DNA of 47,000 nt from Prevotella sp. P5-92 (GTDB taxonomy: Bacteria > Bacteroidota > Bacteroidia > Bacteroidales > Bacteroidaceae). The stretch is taken from assembly GCF_002251245.1 (NCBI RefSeq), contig NZ_NPJG01000115.1, positions 1 to 47,000 on the forward strand. Reading direction: 5' to 3'. The position numbers and the translations under genes are program-made. Under the pieces are notes generated by a model. The model was not told the DNA's origin and made no database searches. It worked only from the letters and a program-made list of their open reading frames with translations. Below, piece after piece: positions 43,838-47,000 of this stretch. Numbering within the stretch: the first letter of the stretch is position 1; the number at the start of each line of letters is the position of its first letter.

Positions 43838-46270
43838 ATGCGAAATAAAATGACCCTCATGGCGCTGGCCGTTGCTGCCCTCGCCAACTCACAGCCCCGA
43901 CGAGTGATCAACCTCACCGACGGCTGGCAGTTTTCAAGAGACAACAACCACTGGGAATCGGTATCAGTACCACACGACTGGGCCATTGCCGGACCGTTCG
44001 ACAAGAAATGGGACCTTCAGTATGTGGCGATAGAACAAAACGGCGAGACAGAGAAGTCGGAGAAGTCGGGACGTTCGGGAGCACTGCCCTGGATAGGACA
44101 AGGCTTCTACCGCACCACGGTCACCATCCCCGACGGCTACTCGAGAGCCACGCTGATGATAGACGGAGCCATGAGCAACGCCCGCGTGAAGGTGGGCGGC
44201 AAGCAACTCGCCTACTGGCCCTACGGCTACAATGCGTTCAATGTGGATATTCCTGTCAGTCAGACTGGCAACACACTCGACATTGAGGTGTCGCTCGACA
44301 ATGTGGAGGAGAGCAGCCGCTGGTATCCAGGCGGCGGCATCTACCGCCCTGTTCGCCTGCTGCTCACCGGCGAAAACCACTTCCCCGTTTGGCAGACCTA
44401 TATCCGCACCTTGACGGCATCAACAGAGAAAGCCATCGTAGAGGTGGTGGCAAAGGCTCAGGGCGAGAAAGGCAATACCATTGCTGTGCTGAGAGACCAC
44501 GACGGACGTGTGGTGGCAGAGGCAAGCGAGGATGACGTCAACGACGCTGTTCTGCAGCTCGCCGTGGCCAATCCGCGTCTATGGTCGCCAGAGTCGCCTT
44601 ATCTCTACACCCTCACCCTCTCGCGTCTTGTAGGCGGAAAGAAGGTGGACGAGGAGAGCCATAAGGTGGGCATACGCACCATCAGCGTGAGCAAGGACGG
44701 CGGCTTCCGTCTTAATGGCGTCAGCCGAAAGATAAAGGGCGTATGCCTTCATCACGACCTCGGACCGCTCGGTGCGGCGGAAAACAAGGCTGCCGTCATC
44801 CGTCAGATAAAGATGATGAAGGCCATGGGCTGCGATGCCATCCGCACCGCCCACAACATGCCGTCAACACTCCAGATGGAGGTGTGCGACTCGCTCGGCA
44901 TGATGGTCATGGCCGAGAGCTTCGACATGTGGATCTATCCTAAGTGCAAGAACGGATACGCAAAGTTTTTCAAGGAGTGGGCCGACCGCGACATCGAGAA
45001 CCTCGTGCTCCATCACCGCAACCATCCGTCGATCGTCATGTGGAGCATTGGCAACGAGATACCCGAACAGTGGAGCAAGGAGGGCGTGGAGATCTCACGC
45101 CATCTGCAGTCACTCTGCCATCGTCTCGACCCCTCGCGCCCCGTCACCCAAGGCATGGACCGTGCCGAGGCTGCACTGAAGTCGGGCTTTGCCCAGGTGA
45201 TGGATGTGCCTGGCTTCAACTATCGTGTACATAAATATGAGAAAAACATCGCCCAGCTGCCACAGGGCTTCCTCCTCGGTTCCGAGACCGCCTCTACGGT
45301 CAGCTCTCGCGGCGTGTATAAGTTTCCAGTGGTGGTGAGCGACAATGCCGTATATGACGACGGACAATGCTCGAGCTACGACACCGAATACTGTTCGTGG
45401 AGCAACCTCCCCGACGACGACTGGCGCTGTCAGGACGACTATCCGTGGGTCATCGGCGAGTTTGTGTGGACTGGCTACGACTATCTCGGCGAGCCCACCC
45501 CATACGACACCTACTGGCCCAGCCGAAGCAGCTATTTCGGCATCTGCGACCTTGCCGGATTGCCCAAGGACCGCTATTATCTCTACCGCAGCCGTTGGAA
45601 CACCGCCACCCACACCATCCATCTCCTGCCCCACTGGACATGGCCTGGACGCGAAGGCGAGCTCACCCCCGTCTATTGCTACACCGACGCTCCTGAAGCC
45701 GAGCTCTTTGTCAACGGCAAGAGCCAGGGCCGCATCAGCAAGCGTCAGGACTCACGTCTCGACCGCTACCGTCTGCGCTGGAACGACGTGACATATCAGC
45801 CAGGCGAACTGCGTGTAGTGGCGTATAATGCCGATGGCAGCGTCATGGGCGAACAGAAGGTATTGACAGCCGGCAAACCAGTTGCCCTGAGGATGGACGT
45901 GGAATGTCCTTCCTCTGACCACACCACATTCAAAGCTGACGGCGCCACACTCAAAGCTGACCACGCCACACTCAAAGCTGACGGCGCCGACCTTGCCTTC
46001 ATCACCGTGAGTCTCGAAGACGCCAACGGCACCTTCTGCCCCACCCTCTCTGACGACATCACCATCGAGGTCACTGGCGAGGGTGTGTTTGAGGCGGCAT
46101 GCAATGGCGACGCCACCTCGCTGCAGTCGATGCGTCAGCCCACAATGAAACTCTTCAGCGGCAAGGCCGTCTTCGTGGTGCGCAGCACCACCCAGAGCGG
46201 CACCATACAAGTCACCGCCACCGACAAGCTCCGCCGACTAAAGCGCAGCATTAGCATTACAACAAAGTAA
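43838..46270 (+). CDS. Secreted glycoside hydrolase family 2, beta-galactosidase-like
   Basis: An 810-residue exported enzyme. Short signal peptide (about 1-18), then the GH2 sugar-binding domain (LTDGWQF, VPHDWAI, WYPGGGIYR), an immunoglobulin-like domain and the TIM barrel. The acid/base is Glu407 in WSIGNEIPEQW. The nucleophile is probably Glu483 in LGSETAST, as in the DUF4982-containing GH2 group, though the Glu in VIGEFVWTG is an alternative. C-terminal DUF4982-like and Ig-like domains follow, joined by a linker with three 7-residue repeats. Substrate is probably a beta-galactoside but is not certain. The ATG at 43838 is preferred over an in-frame non-ATG start inside the repeats. Confidence 0.93.
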   Translation: MRNKMTLMALAVAALANSQPRRVINLTDGWQFSRDNNHWESVSVPHDWAIAGPFDKKWDLQYVAIEQNGETEKSEKSGRSGALPWIGQGFYRTTVTIPDGYSRATLMIDGAMSNARVKVGGKQLAYWPYGYNAFNVDIPVSQTGNTLDIEVSLDNVEESSRWYPGGGIYRPVRLLLTGENHFPVWQTYIRTLTASTEKAIVEVVAKAQGEKGNTIAVLRDHDGRVVAEASEDDVNDAVLQLAVANPRLWSPESPYLYTLTLSRLVGGKKVDEESHKVGIRTISVSKDGGFRLNGVSRKIKGVCLHHDLGPLGAAENKAAVIRQIKMMKAMGCDAIRTAHNMPSTLQMEVCDSLGMMVMAESFDMWIYPKCKNGYAKFFKEWADRDIENLVLHHRNHPSIVMWSIGNEIPEQWSKEGVEISRHLQSLCHRLDPSRPVTQGMDRAEAALKSGFAQVMDVPGFNYRVHKYEKNIAQLPQGFLLGSETASTVSSRGVYKFPVVVSDNAVYDDGQCSSYDTEYCSWSNLPDDDWRCQDDYPWVIGEFVWTGYDYLGEPTPYDTYWPSRSSYFGICDLAGLPKDRYYLYRSRWNTATHTIHLLPHWTWPGREGELTPVYCYTDAPEAELFVNGKSQGRISKRQDSRLDRYRLRWNDVTYQPGELRVVAYNADGSVMGEQKVLTAGKPVALRMDVECPSSDHTTFKADGATLKADHATLKADGADLAFITVSLEDANGTFCPTLSDDITIEVTGEGVFEAACNGDATSLQSMRQPTMKLFSGKAVFVVRSTTQSGTIQVTATDKLRRLKRSISITTK
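45923..45985 (+). repeat. In-frame 21-bp triplication in the GH2 linker
   Basis: Three consecutive 21-bp units encode TTFKADG, ATLKADH and ATLKADG before ADLAF. In related enzymes one LKADGxDLAF is expected at the start of the last domain. The second and third units are almost identical at DNA level, pointing to recent duplication. Confidence 0.85.
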
Positions 46271-46530
46271 ATAACTCAACTTTCTGAAGTGATAATTCCC
46301 AATGTTAAGGGGTTTATTTAAACCACAGAGATAAAGAGGAAAAGAGATTTATAAATACTCTTAATCTCTTAAACTCTGTGGTTCAAAATTACTTCCGAAA
46401 CTCGAGTAAATAACATAGTTGAAGATTTGTACCCCGATTTTCAGCGGAATACAAATTAACATCCATAATCAGTAAGAGGGAGCGGCGCCAAGGCGTCGCT
46501 CCCTCTTAGTTTCCGTTCAACCAGTTGTCG
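46271..46530. other. Intergenic hairpins downstream of the GH2 gene
   Basis: Two structures fill the gap. First, AACCACAGAG (46321-46330) pairs with CTCTGTGGTT (46374-46383), with a nested AAGAGATT/AATCTCTT pair (46342-46349, 46363-46370). Second, a 17-bp stem with one G-T pair (46473-46489 with 46492-46508, loop AA) makes a very stable hairpin between the convergent GH2 and smalltalk genes. I see no gene here. Confidence 0.8.
46473..46508. terminator. Bidirectional terminator hairpin
   Basis: TAAGAGGGAGCG-GCGCC, loop AA, GGCGTCGCTCCCTCTTA. Strong GC stem between convergent genes; on both strands it is followed by a weak T-containing run. Confidence 0.7.
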
Positions 46531-46653
46531 TCACACGTACTGATTCACTCCCATACAACTCGTCACTCCGAGAGTTGTAGCAATAGCAGACAGTGCTGCC
46601 ACAATAAGCTGCAATACCAGCTTCCAAGTGCTTGATTTAGATGTAGAACTCAT
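46531..46653 (-). CDS. Smalltalk-type small membrane protein
   Basis: A 40-residue ORF with one hydrophobic segment: after a Ser/Thr-rich start comes WKLVLQLIVAALSAIATTLG and then VTSCMG. This TLGVTSCM ending matches the 'smalltalk' family of Bacteroidales, tiny proteins of unknown role typically encoded next to HU-family DNA-binding proteins. Here the HU-like gene lies directly upstream on the same strand, which supports the call. The Cys could be a lipobox-like site. Confidence 0.85.
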   Translation of the reverse strand: MSSTSKSSTWKLVLQLIVAALSAIATTLGVTSCMGVNQYV

Positions 46654-46658
46654 GATGA

Positions 46659-46700
46659 TTAATGATTACTGATTAATGATAATTGATTAATGATTTGCGC
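46659..46700. repeat. Three 14-bp ATTAATGAT-type tandem units
   Basis: Units beginning ATTAATGAT recur at a 14-bp period from about 46659 to 46700, directly upstream of the smalltalk start codon on the minus strand. They could influence translation or be slippage products. Confidence 0.6.
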
Positions 46701-46776
46701 CCCGATTGCGGCGGGGTTCTGCTGACGCTCTCCGGTTTTGTTAGGGCAAGGGCGCTTGCGCACCCCTGCCCTCAGC

Positions 46777-47000
46777 TTAGATCAAGCTGCCGCCGCCGTC
46801 CTCATTGCCGCTTCCGCCGCCGCTCTCGCTGCCGCTTCCGCTCTCGTCAGGACTCTCCGTACCCGGATCGCTCGAGTTCACACGCTTCACCTCCTTGCCG
46901 TTGCGGTCGTAGCAGGTGATGGTGACCTGCGATGCCTTGAGGGCCGCCTTCACATCCACCGACGGGGTGAACACAATCTTTCGGGAGGTGATGAGCGAAC
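46777..47000 (-). CDS. HU-family DNA-binding protein, C-terminal part (truncated by window end)
   Basis: Open frame running off the right edge; only the last 74 or so residues are visible. The visible part reads RKIVFTPSVDVKAALKASQV and TCYDRNGKEVKRV, which fits the C-terminal segment of the HU-like, HIG-type proteins of Bacteroidales, followed by an acidic Gly/Ser/Glu/Asp-rich tail ending GGGSLI. The smalltalk gene follows on the same strand, the usual pairing. The DNA-binding core lies outside the window. Confidence 0.75.
   Translation of the reverse strand, partial: SLITSRKIVFTPSVDVKAALKASQVTITCYDRNGKEVKRVNSSDPGTESPDESGSGSESGGGSGNEDGGGSLI

Overview
The window is a stretch of chromosome from a member of the Bacteroidales, most likely Prevotellaceae (Prevotella sensu lato). 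Supporting signs are Bacteroidetes promoters (TTTG/TTG, a 19-20 nt spacer, then TAnnTTTG) in front of many genes, an LpxC-FabZ fusion, a 'smalltalk' small protein next to an HU-like protein, a type IX-secretion-like C-terminal domain, and many dispersed intergenic repeats. Most of the content is housekeeping. I see no prophage, transposase, CRISPR array or rRNA.

Layout. 1-892: no convincing gene, but dense repeats: a 10 x 24-bp palindromic minisatellite, a pair of 29-bp direct repeats and two inverted repeats. 893-3744 (minus): tRNA-Arg(UCU) and valS, with the tRNA promoter inside the valS terminator. 3842-6269 (plus): mazG, a lipocalin-like lipoprotein and rnz. 6365-9834 (plus): an envelope module with a tiny secreted protein, a YcbB-type L,D-transpeptidase, an ECF sigma factor, a probable anti-sigma membrane protein and a Spy-like periplasmic protein. 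9779-15497 (minus): a tripartite export operon (coiled-coil membrane protein, TolC-like protein broken by a frameshift, HlyD-like adaptor, two ABC-2 permeases) with no ATPase gene. 15874-16461: a second, orphan ECF sigma factor. 16489-24517 (minus): rpe, a 32-aa small ORF, fmt, a ClC channel, tsaC, prfC, rfbD, a DUF4924-like gene and a LysE-type exporter. 24647-25627 (plus): a ROK glucokinase.

25628-26396 holds a 9-bp repeat hairpin and then a cobalamin riboswitch. No B12 transporter follows the riboswitch. Instead there is a 42-codon cysteine-rich ORF starting just after the aptamer, then an intrinsic terminator, then a subtilisin-like protease whose own promoter would give an almost leaderless mRNA. 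This is the most unusual locus in the window.

27855-43656 (plus): xseA-xseB, ilvE, ferritin, trmB, then menG-aroE and a long co-directional cluster purM-prfA-small ORF-pyrF-lpxD-lpxC/fabZ-lpxA-miaA-class A PBP, which links lipid A and peptidoglycan synthesis with nucleotide and translation genes. 43657-43828 carries 9-bp and 31-bp repeats of the same family as those at 25.6 kb. 43838-46270 is a secreted GH2 beta-galactosidase-like enzyme. The window closes with hairpins, a smalltalk protein and the C-terminal part of an HU-like DNA-binding protein (minus).
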